Assembly: GCA_052390275.1 (NCBI GenBank)
Contig: JBQTHD010000036.1
Span: 1-40,187 of the forward strand
DNA: 40,187 nt
Origin: JBQTHD01 sp052390275
Lineage (GTDB): Bacteria > Actinomycetota > Acidimicrobiia > Acidimicrobiales > AC-14
Direction: 5' to 3'
Of this stretch, positions 1 to 7,307 are shown piece by piece; position 1 is the first letter of the stretch; every line of letters begins with the position of its first letter. The notes beneath the pieces are model-generated. The model did not search any database and was not told the DNA's origin. It saw only the letters and a program-made list of their open reading frames with translations. The translations under genes and the position numbers were made by a program.

Positions 1-540
1 GGCGAAACGCTCGACCGCGCCGGCGACCGGGTCGGCGGTCCGCACCCGCTCGAGGGCGCCGGCCACGCCCACTTGGTAGAAGCGGGTGCCGGCGCGCCGG
101 TAGCCGCTACCCTCGGGGATCAGGACCTCGGCGGCCACGGTGACCGACCAGTACCGGCGGGCCACCTCCTTGGCATCGACGGTGGCGGTGCGGGCCACGT
201 ACAGCGAGCCCGGGATCACGTCGCGCAGCTGCAGCGGGCCCGGGTAGAAGGCCCGCAGCCGGCCTTCGTCGCCCTCCCCCGACTCGAGGAACGTCGAGAC
301 GTAGAGCTCGGCGAAGCCTTCCGGGCCGACCGTGGGTGCCGGGACCTTCACCGTGGCCGGGGTGGGCTTGGGGCGGGTGAGAAACGAGCCGCAGCCGGAA
401 AGAGCGGCAACGGCCACAAGGGCCCAAAGCCCGAAGGTGGCAAGGCGGGTCAGGCTCTCCGCCGACGCACCGGCGAGGACACCCCCGCTCGATGACCGGG
501 CCTCCTCGGCGTCGTCGCCGCCTCCCCGGTGAGCCCTCAC
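1..540 (-). CDS. TcpC-like conjugal transfer protein, C-terminus cut by window edge
   Basis: I read this by translating the minus strand from a GTG at 540. The open frame continues off the left edge, so only about the first 180 residues are visible. The N-terminus is Arg/Gly/Asp-rich and cytoplasmic-like. A single hydrophobic segment follows (LWALVAVAALSGCG), then a Pro/Thr linker and a soluble part containing GFAELYVSTFLES and YWSVTVAAEVL. This layout and these motifs resemble the TcpC family of actinobacterial and Tn916-type conjugation machines, whose NTF2-like periplasmic domains sit at the secretion channel. The GTG overlaps the stop of the upstream gene (GTGA), so the two are probably translationally coupled. 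The family call rests on layout and motif memory, not on a search. The Cys after the hydrophobic stretch could also mark a lipobox. Confidence 0.6.
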   Translation of the reverse strand, partial: MRAHRGGGDDAEEARSSSGGVLAGASAESLTRLATFGLWALVAVAALSGCGSFLTRPKPTPATVKVPAPTVGPEGFAELYVSTFLESGEGDEGRLRAFYPGPLQLRDVIPGSLYVARTATVDAKEVARRYWSVTVAAEVLIPEGSGYRRAGTRFYQVGVAGALERVRTADPVAGAVERFA

Positions 541-1262
541 CTTTCCTCGCCCAGCGCCGCAGCTGCCGGCTGCGGTCGAAGGCGCCCGCTCACCCGTTCG
601 TAGGCGCGTACGGTCTCCATGCCCTTCTCCAGGAAGCGGGCCAGATCGACCAGCAACTCCCGGTCGAGCAGCTCGCCGGAGTCGATGGTCTCCTCGACGA
701 CCGCCGTCAGCCGGGCGAAGGACCGCTTCACCGCGTCTCGCAGCTCGTCGTCGCTGAGCTGGGCCGCAGTGCGCCGGTCCGGCACCGGCACGCTCTGCAG
801 CAGACCCTTCCAGGGCGCGCTCCGCACCAGCGCGGTGAGGACGTCGCCTCCCCCCGGGTCGGCCGTCAGCACCGAGCCGTCGCCCATGCGCAGCCGGGGC
901 TGGTTGTCATCGACGCCGGTGGCCATGACCCGACTGAGCCAGCCGGTCCGCCGCGACGAGGGCACCCACGTCCCCACCGCCACTGCCTCTATCGCGGTAG
1001 GCGCGGGCTCCCAGTAGATCTTGCCGTGGCGCTCGTCGACCCAGCGCCAGGCCCAGTAGGCGGAGACGCTCGCCAAGGCCACCGGCAGCGCCGCCTCCAC
1101 CAGCGCGGCCACGCCCAACCAGCCAAAGACGACGGCAACGCATCCGACTCCGGCCGACACCGCACCTGCTGCCGGGCCGGGCGCCAGCCACAACCCGAAC
1201 ACCCTGACCATCGCCGTGGCCCGCAGGAGGTCGGCCTGCTGGTCGAGGGGTTCGCTTTCCAT
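537..1262 (-). CDS. Membrane protein of the conjugation module, function unknown
   Basis: A 241-residue protein I do not recognise. Residues about 27-70 are strongly hydrophobic and probably form two membrane segments, followed by WRWVDERHGKIYW at the membrane boundary. The rest is soluble and ends in a helical, charged part (SDDELRDAVKRSFARL, RELLVDLARFLEKGME). It starts at ATG 1262 and its TGA overlaps the GTG of the TcpC-like gene by four bases, so it very likely belongs to the same transfer operon. A role as a small inner-membrane component of a type IV secretion channel fits the position and topology but is inference. No catalytic motif is visible. Confidence 0.6.
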   Translation of the reverse strand: MESEPLDQQADLLRATAMVRVFGLWLAPGPAAGAVSAGVGCVAVVFGWLGVAALVEAALPVALASVSAYWAWRWVDERHGKIYWEPAPTAIEAVAVGTWVPSSRRTGWLSRVMATGVDDNQPRLRMGDGSVLTADPGGGDVLTALVRSAPWKGLLQSVPVPDRRTAAQLSDDELRDAVKRSFARLTAVVEETIDSGELLDRELLVDLARFLEKGMETVRAYERVSGRLRPQPAAAALGEER

Positions 1263-1404
1263 CTGCCGGGCCTCCGAGTCGGGGCCAGCCAGACCCGGCG
1301 ATCCTCCGTGGAACCGCCGAGCCCGGCTGACCGGGGGGCTTACAACCGGCTAATGGGCGCGGGTGGACCGCAAACGCGACAACGGCAAAGAGATTTCTCC
1401 AGGG

Positions 1405-2187
1405 CTACGCAGCCGGCATCGCTGCCGCCAGCGCTTGCTCGGCGCGCAGGCGACGCCGACGGATCGTCTGGGGATGCTCACCGCTGATGGCACTGAGTCT
1501 CGTGACGGACACCTCGGCCACACGTGTGAGCCGGATCAGTTCCGCGTCGGCCCAGCTGAGATGGCCCCGGGACGCGGCCCACTGCAGGATCTCTTCGAGC
1601 TCATGCCCGCCGCGCTCGGGCTCATATGAGGCTGCACCGTCCGCATCGACGTCATCGAGACGCACCTCGGCAAACCGGCGTCCCCGCTCCGTTCGACGTC
1701 GCAGGCGTTTTGCGACGTCACCGAGGACCGCTGGGGCCAGGAAGCTGCGGCGGGTGCCTGCTGGCAGGATACGGATGCGGTCGTAGAGATCAGCGATGAC
1801 CGACGCCGTCAACTCCTCCACGCAGTCAGCGCTCGAGCGGTAGCGCGCCACCAACGCCTTGGCGCCTGGAAGCAAGAGTTGCAGGAGCGTACGGGCCGCC
1901 ATCTCGTCTGTGGCCGCCTGAGTCCCGAGCCACCCGAGCACCTCGTCCCTGGCGACCGCATCTACCGATCGGCACTCCACAAATGCGACGAGCTCGGCCA
2001 TGGTCTTGAAAACTTCCAGGCTCGCCTCTATCTCCCCCCATCGACTCAGCGCGGCTGACGCCTCGGGCGAGCCGACCAGGACCGCCCACTCGCGATCCAG
2101 CAGCTCGATGACAGTGCAGACGGCACCGCCGCTCCTTGTCCGCGTCGACCTCATTGCCCGTGCACCCCCGCTCGCATCGCCTGCCAA
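1405..2187 (-). CDS. Sigma-like helix-turn-helix protein of the integrative element
   Basis: A 260-residue protein. Residues about 105-150 (VEELTASVIADLYDRIRIL) look like the helical core of a sigma-70 region 2. The C-terminal 60 residues (SWADAELIRLTRVAEVSVTRLS, then ISGEHPQTIRRRRLRAEQAL) read as a region-4-type helix-turn-helix with a very basic recognition helix. The canonical conserved residues of region 2.3/2.4 are not obvious. It may be a degenerate sigma factor or a DNA-binding regulator derived from one. The start is uncertain: ATG at 2154 (MRSTRTRSGG) is an alternative. Its position between the partition genes and transfer genes suggests a regulator of transfer, which is inference. 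Confidence 0.55.
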   Translation of the reverse strand: MAGDASGGARAMRSTRTRSGGAVCTVIELLDREWAVLVGSPEASAALSRWGEIEASLEVFKTMAELVAFVECRSVDAVARDEVLGWLGTQAATDEMAARTLLQLLLPGAKALVARYRSSADCVEELTASVIADLYDRIRILPAGTRRSFLAPAVLGDVAKRLRRRTERGRRFAEVRLDDVDADGAASYEPERGGHELEEILQWAASRGHLSWADAELIRLTRVAEVSVTRLSAISGEHPQTIRRRRLRAEQALAAAMPAA

Positions 2188-2640
2188 CGGACGAACGATC
2201 GCGAGCAGGCCTCACCGGGGGTCTCAACGGGGATCTGTCACTGTGCTGTCGACGGCGAGGAATCTTGGTGCGTCCATCCTGATCGCCTCGACGCGGGTCT
2301 GTCAGAGGTCCCCGCTGCTCAGCCGGCGTGTTGCAGTCCTTCGCATCCGTGTGCGAGTAGCGCACAAGGGTGCGGCCCCGCCCGGCCCCTACGGCGAGGG
2401 TTCGACCGGGCCCTACGACAGCATTGGTGAGTGAACCAGCGAGCTCGGGTTCCGTTCCCCCCGCTGCGAGTCCCGCCGGAGGGAAGTGTTCATCAGAGCG
2501 GCGCGTGTGACGACCGAGTCCGGGCCTGCGGTTCCAGTAGCCGCTCCCCCGTCCATTCCGGGTGGAGGTGCCACAGCTCGAACTCTGCGACGACCCGCCG
2601 CCCGATGCGGTCCTCATGAGTGGCGCGACGGCGGCTCTGC
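2188..2640. promoter_or_regulatory. 450-bp intergenic region with a 17-bp palindrome
   Basis: No convincing gene is seen between the ribbon-helix-helix gene and the sigma-like gene. ORFs here are frame shadows rich in Arg, Pro and Ser. The one clear structure is an inverted repeat at 2350-2366, TGTGCG-AGTAG-CGCACA: six perfect base pairs around a 5-base centre. It lies about 160 bases upstream of the sigma-like gene on the minus strand and could be an operator for it. I found no clear -10/-35 pair. Confidence 0.35.
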
Positions 2641-3183
2641 CTACGAACTCGCTGGGGACAGCGCCCGTTCGAGCAGGCGACTTGCGAGCTCGGAACGGGA
2701 CAGGCCGATCTCCATTGCGAGGTTGTCGATGCGGCCGCGCTCCTCGTCGGTCAAGTAGAGCTGGCACTGCGTGGCATCCTCGACGGAGCGTCGCCGCCGC
2801 GCCCGTGGATGCAGCCCAGCGCTCGCCGCATGGTGTTCGCGACGCAAGGCTTCGGCAAAGTGGTCATAGGCGTCCACTACCACGTCGGCCTTGAAGACGC
2901 CCTGGGCCTCGGCTTGGGCACGCAGGCGCCGGTGCAGATCGGCAGCGAGGGCGACCATCACCTTGCGACGGGGCGCCCGACCCGCACGTCCCGTGATCCC
3001 CGCCGTGATCGAGTCGGGTGCCGTCCGACCACTGGCTGGGGTGCTCCGGACCGTCCGAGGGCGGTCGGCCGTCCGGGCACCGTCCCGTACCGGCGACGGG
3101 GGTGGCGCAGAAGGTGGGGGGGCTACGTCGACCGCCCGATGGGGCGACTCGGCCCGGAAGCCGGACAGGTCTCTGGGTGTCAT
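2641..3183 (-). CDS. Tandem ribbon-helix-helix protein, probable ParA partner (centromere-binding)
   Basis: 180 residues. The first 70 are a disordered Pro/Arg/Ser tail. Residues 73-112 (RKVMVALAADLHRRLRAQ onwards) have the strand-helix-helix pattern of a ribbon-helix-helix fold. Residues 140-175 (QLYLTDEERGRIDNLAMEIG, then SRSELASRLLERAL) form a second, CopG-like one. Two such domains in one chain would let a monomer contribute a whole DNA-binding unit. The ATG overlaps the ParA stop (ATGA), so it is co-translated with ParA, as in small partition cassettes where the second gene is the centromere-binding protein. It is unrelated to the chromosomal ParB in this window. Function follows from position and fold. 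Confidence 0.65.
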   Translation of the reverse strand: MTPRDLSGFRAESPHRAVDVAPPPSAPPPSPVRDGARTADRPRTVRSTPASGRTAPDSITAGITGRAGRAPRRKVMVALAADLHRRLRAQAEAQGVFKADVVVDAYDHFAEALRREHHAASAGLHPRARRRRSVEDATQCQLYLTDEERGRIDNLAMEIGLSRSELASRLLERALSPASS

Positions 3184-4103
3184 CGGATGTCCTCCTGCGG
3201 GACGAATCGCCGTGCGGTCATCTCCGACAGCATCTCTGCTGTGAGGCGCTGGTAGTCCTCCGCTAACCCGGCGGCCGACGCGGAGAACCGGGGACCGTGC
3301 CGGTCCTTGTACCAGGGAGTGGCGGCGGCCGCCGCCTCCTCGTACTCGTAGGCGAGTAGGCCCCGATCCCTCATGTCACCGGGCGCACGCCGGCTGTTGC
3401 GGATGAACGCCTGAAAGACCGGTGCCGCACCGTCAAGGTCACGCTCGAGTTCGACGCGCGTGTCGGCGAGCATGCGGCGGTCAAGACGCCCGAAGTCGAA
3501 CAGGACCACCCCGAGGAGCTCCAGTTCCGGGTTCGCGTGGGCCCGCACATGGGCGAAGCGCTTTGCGACCCGTACGAAGCCGTCGAGCGATGCCGAGTCC
3601 CGTCTGGTTGGGATGACCAGGAATCGAACCGCGGTCATGGCTGCGTCGAGAATGACGCCTGCGGCGGGCGGACAATCGAGGACGATCAGCTGGTAGCGGT
3701 GAGCGATCGGAGCGAGCGCCCCGAGCACCCCTCTGGTGGCGTGCAAGTCACCCGCTCGCCCCGCAGTGAGGGCCGCGACGAGCTCCTCAAGCGCTTCACC
3801 GCCGGGCACGACGTCGAGGTTCTCCCGCACGCCGGCGAGCGGCTCGAGTTCTTTCCTGTCTACAACGGCGTGCACCATGCCCCGGCCATCGTCACTTTCG
3901 CCGCGGCCGTTGTACCCGAGGTCGTTGCCGAGGTTGCCCTGGGGATCGAGGTCGACAGCGAGTACCTTCCACCCGCTCAAGGCCGCCGTCCCCGCCACGT
4001 TGGCTGTGATCGATGTCTTGCCGACCCCGCCCTTCCCGTTGGCAATGGCGAGCGCGTTCTGGAGGCTTGACAATGTCACGGGAGCAACCGCCCGGGCTGC
4101 CAT
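3180..4103 (-). CDS. parA: ParA-family partition ATPase of the integrative element
   Basis: A deviant Walker ATPase of about 307 residues. The P-loop is ANGKGGVGKTSITANVAG, followed by VLAVDLDPQGNLGNDL (switch I) and LIVLDCPPAAGVILDAAM (Walker B-like). This is the classic ParA/Soj set. I place the start at ATG 4103 (MAARAVAPVT). The frame is open to 4202, but the extra residues would run through the CATATGGC palindromes and look non-coding. No good ribosome-binding site precedes any of the possible starts. It is coupled to the ribbon-helix-helix gene by an ATGA overlap. Compared with the chromosomal ParA at 26094 it is divergent, as expected for a mobile-element partition system. It probably maintains the element when excised. 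Confidence 0.85.
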   Translation of the reverse strand: MAARAVAPVTLSSLQNALAIANGKGGVGKTSITANVAGTAALSGWKVLAVDLDPQGNLGNDLGYNGRGESDDGRGMVHAVVDRKELEPLAGVRENLDVVPGGEALEELVAALTAGRAGDLHATRGVLGALAPIAHRYQLIVLDCPPAAGVILDAAMTAVRFLVIPTRRDSASLDGFVRVAKRFAHVRAHANPELELLGVVLFDFGRLDRRMLADTRVELERDLDGAAPVFQAFIRNSRRAPGDMRDRGLLAYEYEEAAAAATPWYKDRHGPRFSASAAGLAEDYQRLTAEMLSEMTARRFVPQEDIR

Positions 4104-4108
4104 GTTGA

Positions 4109-4400
4109 TGCCATATGGCAACCACATGATGGGCTGCTGGACGGCCATCGCCGCACGCTCGACACCGGGCGGCCATATGGCGACGATATGGCCAGCGCCC
4201 AAGGGTGGTCACCCGTCCGTTCGGCGGGAGGACCCGATGTCCTGTGAAACGGTCCTGTCCGGCTCTTGTCGGGCAGTGACTGGGCCGCGCACCCATCCTG
4301 TGCTCCGGCCCGCCCCGGACACGATCTCTGCGCTCCTCGTGTCGACCGGCCGATCGCCGCCGATCCTCGACATATGGCCGCCATGGTGTCGCCATATGTC
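4109..4400. promoter_or_regulatory. Cluster of CATATGGC palindromes, candidate partition site/operator
   Basis: Five copies of CATATG-type sites lie upstream of parA. They are the 12-bp perfect palindrome TGCCATATGGCA at 4109-4120, GCCATATGGC at 4172-4181, a half site GATATGGCC at 4185-4193, and the pair GACATATGGC (4369-4378) and GCCATATGTC (4391-4400). The last two are exact inverted copies separated by 12 bases. Clustered palindromes beside a parA and ribbon-helix-helix pair are typical of centromere sites that double as the operon's operator. The first site touches the chosen ParA start. The assignment is inferred; the repeats are seen directly. The rest of the 359-bp gap (4104-4462) shows no gene. 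Confidence 0.55.
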
Positions 4401-4462
4401 CGCTCTTCGGCCTCGGTTCGGGCGAGGTGGCTTACCTTTCGCGTGGTCTCTGGCATCGCGGG

Positions 4463-5455
4463 TCAGGCCGCCGTTGACCGGGCCATGGCGAGCCGTGCCA
4501 GCACTCGATCCATCGCCGGGATCGGGCCCTGCCGGGAGATTGACCGCCTCATCTGTCCCACGGCGCGAAGGACGGTGGTGTGGTCGCGACCGCCCAAGGC
4601 TCTGCCGATGGCGGGGTAGGAGAGCCCCAGGGCGTCGCGCAACACATACATGGCGACATGGCGGCCCTTGACCACCTCGCGGCTGCGACTGGGGCCGCAG
4701 AGCTGCTCGACCGTCAGGCCGAACTGGCGCCCGACTTCCTCGACGACGGCGCACACGTGGTCGCCCGGGTGCGCAACTGGAGACGGGGAGGTGCTCTGGG
4801 TTCCCGTCAGCTCCGCTAGGAGTTGCTCCACGCGCCCGCGATGCGCCGGAGACGCGGCCATCCGCACTTGGACCTGCCGTAGCGCGTGCTTGACCGTCGT
4901 GTGGTCCCGATCGCCGACCTGCCTCCCGATGGCGGTGCAGGAGAGCGCGTGTATTTCACGCAGCAAGTGCATGGCGACATGACGCGCCTCGACCACGCCC
5001 GGGCTGCGACTCGGGCCGCAGATCTGCTCAGAGGAGAGGCCGAAGGCCCGGGCGGCGGCCGCCACGAGCTCGCCAGCATCCGGGAGTGCCCCCGTGGCTG
5101 GGCCAGTGCCGGACGCCCGGGCCACCGACGATTCGGCGGTCGGGGACCGACGAAGGCGTGACGGGATGCGCGCTCGGCCACTCCGGACCTCCCACGCGGC
5201 CAGCGATGCGTCACATGCCGCGTGAATGACAGCGGGGGAGAGGTGCCCAGCCAGGGTCGCTCGTTCCCCGGGTGTCATGCCGCCCGCCATCCCGAAGCGG
5301 TCATCAACGGGCTCATCGCGGAGACTGACCCAAAGGCACACCTCTTCCACGGGGCAGGCTGCACACAGGGATCGGGCCTCTTGCCGACGGGTCTTGTCGA
5401 ACATCGTGGCGGTGCGTTCCCGACACGCGGCCACCGCTCTCCACCGGTCCTCCAT
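4463..5455 (-). CDS. WhiB-like iron-sulfur domain fused to two DnaA domain IV modules
   Basis: 330 residues in one uninterrupted frame. Residues 1-75 are WhiB-like: Cys11, then Cys31, Cys34 and Cys40 in the C-x2-C-x5-C spacing that ligates a [4Fe-4S] cluster, then GMAGGMTPGER, a variant of the WhiB G-[VI]-W-G-G turn that lacks Trp. After a linker come two copies of the DnaA DNA-binding domain. Copy 1 is about residues 129-200, with SRSPGVVEARHVAM and DRDHTTV at 182-188. Copy 2 is about 232-305, with SRSREVVKGRHVAMYVLR, LSYPAIGRALGGRDHTTV at 278-295. Copy 1 has Thr where DnaA has the conserved Pro. There is no AAA+ ATPase part. It lies 46 bp after the replication-initiator-like gene, and an AGGAAAGGGG ribosome site precedes ATG 5455. 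It probably binds DnaA-box-like DNA under redox or NO control. That role is inference. Confidence 0.85.
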   Translation of the reverse strand: MEDRWRAVAACRERTATMFDKTRRQEARSLCAACPVEEVCLWVSLRDEPVDDRFGMAGGMTPGERATLAGHLSPAVIHAACDASLAAWEVRSGRARIPSRLRRSPTAESSVARASGTGPATGALPDAGELVAAAARAFGLSSEQICGPSRSPGVVEARHVAMHLLREIHALSCTAIGRQVGDRDHTTVKHALRQVQVRMAASPAHRGRVEQLLAELTGTQSTSPSPVAHPGDHVCAVVEEVGRQFGLTVEQLCGPSRSREVVKGRHVAMYVLRDALGLSYPAIGRALGGRDHTTVLRAVGQMRRSISRQGPIPAMDRVLARLAMARSTAA

Positions 5456-5501
5456 TGGATTTGACCCCTTTCCTCGGGCCGGGAGGGCTCCCGGTCACGA
5501 A

Positions 5502-7199
5502 TCACAAACCGACCGGGGTCAGGGAAGACCCCGGGTACTGCTCAGTGCTGGCCCCAGGCCGGTCTGGCCACGGTGGACGGCACTCCCGGACCGGCGCGGA
5601 TCGCGCGTCTGGTGCATCTCCGAGCTCATCCGGCCGGCCGACTTCGGTTGCGGTCTGACAGAAGGCGGCCAGCGCCGCTTGGCGGGCCTCTGGGTCATCG
5701 GTGTACGTCTCGGCGACGTCGTCGAACGTCGCTCCTGCCGCAGCCCAAGCCCGCCCGAGGTTTCGGGCGCCGACCAGCGCATCCGTTCGTCGCCGAGCGG
5801 CGGCCGCGTCAACCAGCTCGGCCACCGCAAGTGCCGTCTGCGATGAGGTGGTGAGCTCGTTGAGGCGTCGCTTCGCTCGGTCATTGGCCAAGGCCATGGC
5901 GCTGCCCACCTGAGCCGGCCAGCCTTTGGCCAGCGCGGCGATCGCTTCGTCTTGCCCGACCTGCGCTGCAAGCCGGGCGATACGACGCTGGAGGGCTTGT
6001 CGTCCCGGGCCTTGGGTGGGATCCGACAGGAGCTCCTGATGCACCTCGACGGGTAGCGCTAGAGCCAGCGCCGCCAGCAGGGATTGCTCGCTCTGGAGTT
6101 CGCAGGGACCCTCGACCTGGCCCTGCCCGGTCGCCGACGGCGCGCGCGACTGCAGAACCGATTCAGGCTCAAGGTCTATGTCTCTGCCGTCTATAAGAGA
6201 GGTGGGCCGCGCGTTTTGAGCGCGGCCCTCGCGCGTTTTGGACGCGGCCGCCGCGCGATCCAGACGCGCCGTGGCGGACAGCCTGGTCGCATCCGTCGCG
6301 CGATCCAGACGCGCAGTCGCCGGCGTCTCCGCCGCGCGATCCAGACGCGCAGTCGCTGGCGTCTCCGCCGCGCGATTCGTGCTCATCGGCGGCGGGGAAG
6401 AGGGGGTCCGCACAACTCGCTCGTAGACGAGGACGTGGATGTCACCGGTGGATCGGCGGATGAGCCCGGCGTCGGCCAGCTCCTCAAGCGCAGCTGTCAT
6501 CCGCCGCCGTCCCAAGCCGTAGCGCGCCGTGAGTTGGCGGATCGACACGCTCAGTGTCCGGCTCCGGTGATCGACATCGATGACGAGGCGTCGGAGGAGC
6601 GCTCGGGCTGTGGGCGACAAGGCGCATCCAACAGCGACCTCCGCGAGGGCCTGCGGGCAGACTTGTACGTATCCGACACGCCGATCGCCACGGCCCTTAC
6701 GAACGAGGTCGTGGTGGACGAGGATGCGAATCCGACCCGGCTCAGTGGCGCTGCCCCGGTTCCAATCGATGGCAGCGGCGGCCACCAGACGGTCCAGACG
6801 GCTCGCCGTGGTCCGCCGGCCCGATGGGCCGAGGCCCAGAGCCCGGGCGAGTCCAGTCACGGTGCAATCCGAGATGACCCCGGTGTCGCGCTCGGCGCTG
6901 TCGACAAGGTGCTCGAGTAGCGCACGCTCGCCGAAGTCCAAGCCTCGCTCCCGACAGAAGGCGTCGACCGCCCCGGGAAGGACCTGGATGAATGCGCCGG
7001 GCGCAGCCGGACCGGAAGCGGCGGGCCTCTCGCCTTCGCAACCGATGGGAGGGAGCTGGGGCTGTCCCGGCTGGGCGCCCGTCACCGTGCCCCTCGTCCG
7101 ACGGGCTGGGTCGATGGGGCGGATGGCCCCAGGTTCGTATTCAGCGAGAACCCGGACGCGCCCGTCTCCGGCGGGGCCAGAGAGCTGAGGGTCGGGCAC
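5502..7199 (-). CDS. Replication-initiator-like protein with two winged-helix domains
   Basis: 565 residues from GTG 7199. I chose this start because a near-perfect Shine-Dalgarno AGGAGGT (7204-7210) stands four bases ahead; the frame is open to 7259. Residues about 70-165 (FCRERGLDFGERALLEHLVD, then VTGLARALGLGPSGRRTTAS) form a first winged helix. Residues about 177-262 (LSVSIRQLTARYGLGRRRMT, ALEELADAGLIRRSTGDI) form a second. Residues 275-330 are a repetitive ATARLDRA linker encoded by iteron-like DNA, followed by a helical Ala-rich C-terminus. Paired winged helices with internal iterons resemble plasmid and phage initiators whose origin lies in the gene. I cannot name the Pfam family. It is the first gene of the element's maintenance block. 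Confidence 0.6.
   Translation of the reverse strand: MPDPQLSGPAGDGRVRVLAEYEPGAIRPIDPARRTRGTVTGAQPGQPQLPPIGCEGERPAASGPAAPGAFIQVLPGAVDAFCRERGLDFGERALLEHLVDSAERDTGVISDCTVTGLARALGLGPSGRRTTASRLDRLVAAAAIDWNRGSATEPGRIRILVHHDLVRKGRGDRRVGYVQVCPQALAEVAVGCALSPTARALLRRLVIDVDHRSRTLSVSIRQLTARYGLGRRRMTAALEELADAGLIRRSTGDIHVLVYERVVRTPSSPPPMSTNRAAETPATARLDRAAETPATARLDRATDATRLSATARLDRAAAASKTREGRAQNARPTSLIDGRDIDLEPESVLQSRAPSATGQGQVEGPCELQSEQSLLAALALALPVEVHQELLSDPTQGPGRQALQRRIARLAAQVGQDEAIAALAKGWPAQVGSAMALANDRAKRRLNELTTSSQTALAVAELVDAAAARRRTDALVGARNLGRAWAAAGATFDDVAETYTDDPEARQAALAAFCQTATEVGRPDELGDAPDARSAPVRECRPPWPDRPGASTEQYPGSSLTPVGL
6208..6385. repeat. Iteron-like 17-bp repeats inside the initiator gene, candidate element origin
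   Basis: Five 17-bp copies sit at 6208-6224, 6230-6246, 6252-6268, 6297-6313 and 6333-6349, with a decayed sixth at 6369-6385. Three copies are identical, CGCGCGATCCAGACGCG. The first two read CGCGCGTTTTGAGCGCG and CGCGCGTTTTGGACGCG. Spacings are 22, 22, 45, 36 and 36 bases. Each copy is partly palindromic with CGCG ends. They fall in the linker after the two winged helices. Directly repeated, similarly oriented sites within an initiator gene are the usual look of an iteron origin. Origin function is inferred. Confidence 0.6.
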
Positions 7200-7239
7200 G
7201 GATACCTCCTGAATGTGGGCAGACGCGTCGGAGCGCGCG

Positions 7240-7269
7240 TTGACCAAGGTCGGAAGCACCAGGTAAAGT
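7240..7269 (+). promoter_or_regulatory. Sigma-70-type promoter pointing away from the initiator gene
   Basis: TTGACC at 7240-7245 and TAAAGT at 7264-7269, separated by 18 bases, on the plus strand. It is opposite to the initiator gene, whose leader it lies in. It would start RNA near 7276 and could drive a short antisense RNA or, by read-through, the integrase. Confidence 0.4.
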
Positions 7270-7307
7270 GACCGCCAGATCGTGTTGGCGGGTCGTGTTA
7301 CCCGGTG
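7257..7307. repeat. 51-bp nested inverted repeat upstream of the initiator gene
   Basis: Outer arms 7257-7266 and 7298-7307 pair over 10 bases with one mismatch (CACCAGGTAA against CACCGGGTAA). Inner arms CCGCCA (7272-7277) and TGGCGG (7286-7291) pair perfectly around an 8-base loop. The dyad covers the -10 of the plus-strand promoter and part of the initiator leader, so it could be an operator or an RNA hairpin. Confidence 0.45.

Noticed and set aside
1826..2767. 313-residue minus-strand frame across the 2188-2640 gap
   Set aside because: Arg/Pro-rich, overlaps two better-supported genes in other frames, and shows no domain-like pattern.
5502..5512. Frameshift between the WhiB and DnaA parts or with the initiator gene
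   Set aside because: The fusion is a single open frame with its own ribosome site, and the initiator stops cleanly 46 bases before it.
6208..6385. CRISPR array
   Set aside because: Repeats are 17 bp with 5- to 28-base gaps that are themselves similar, and they lie inside a coding frame.
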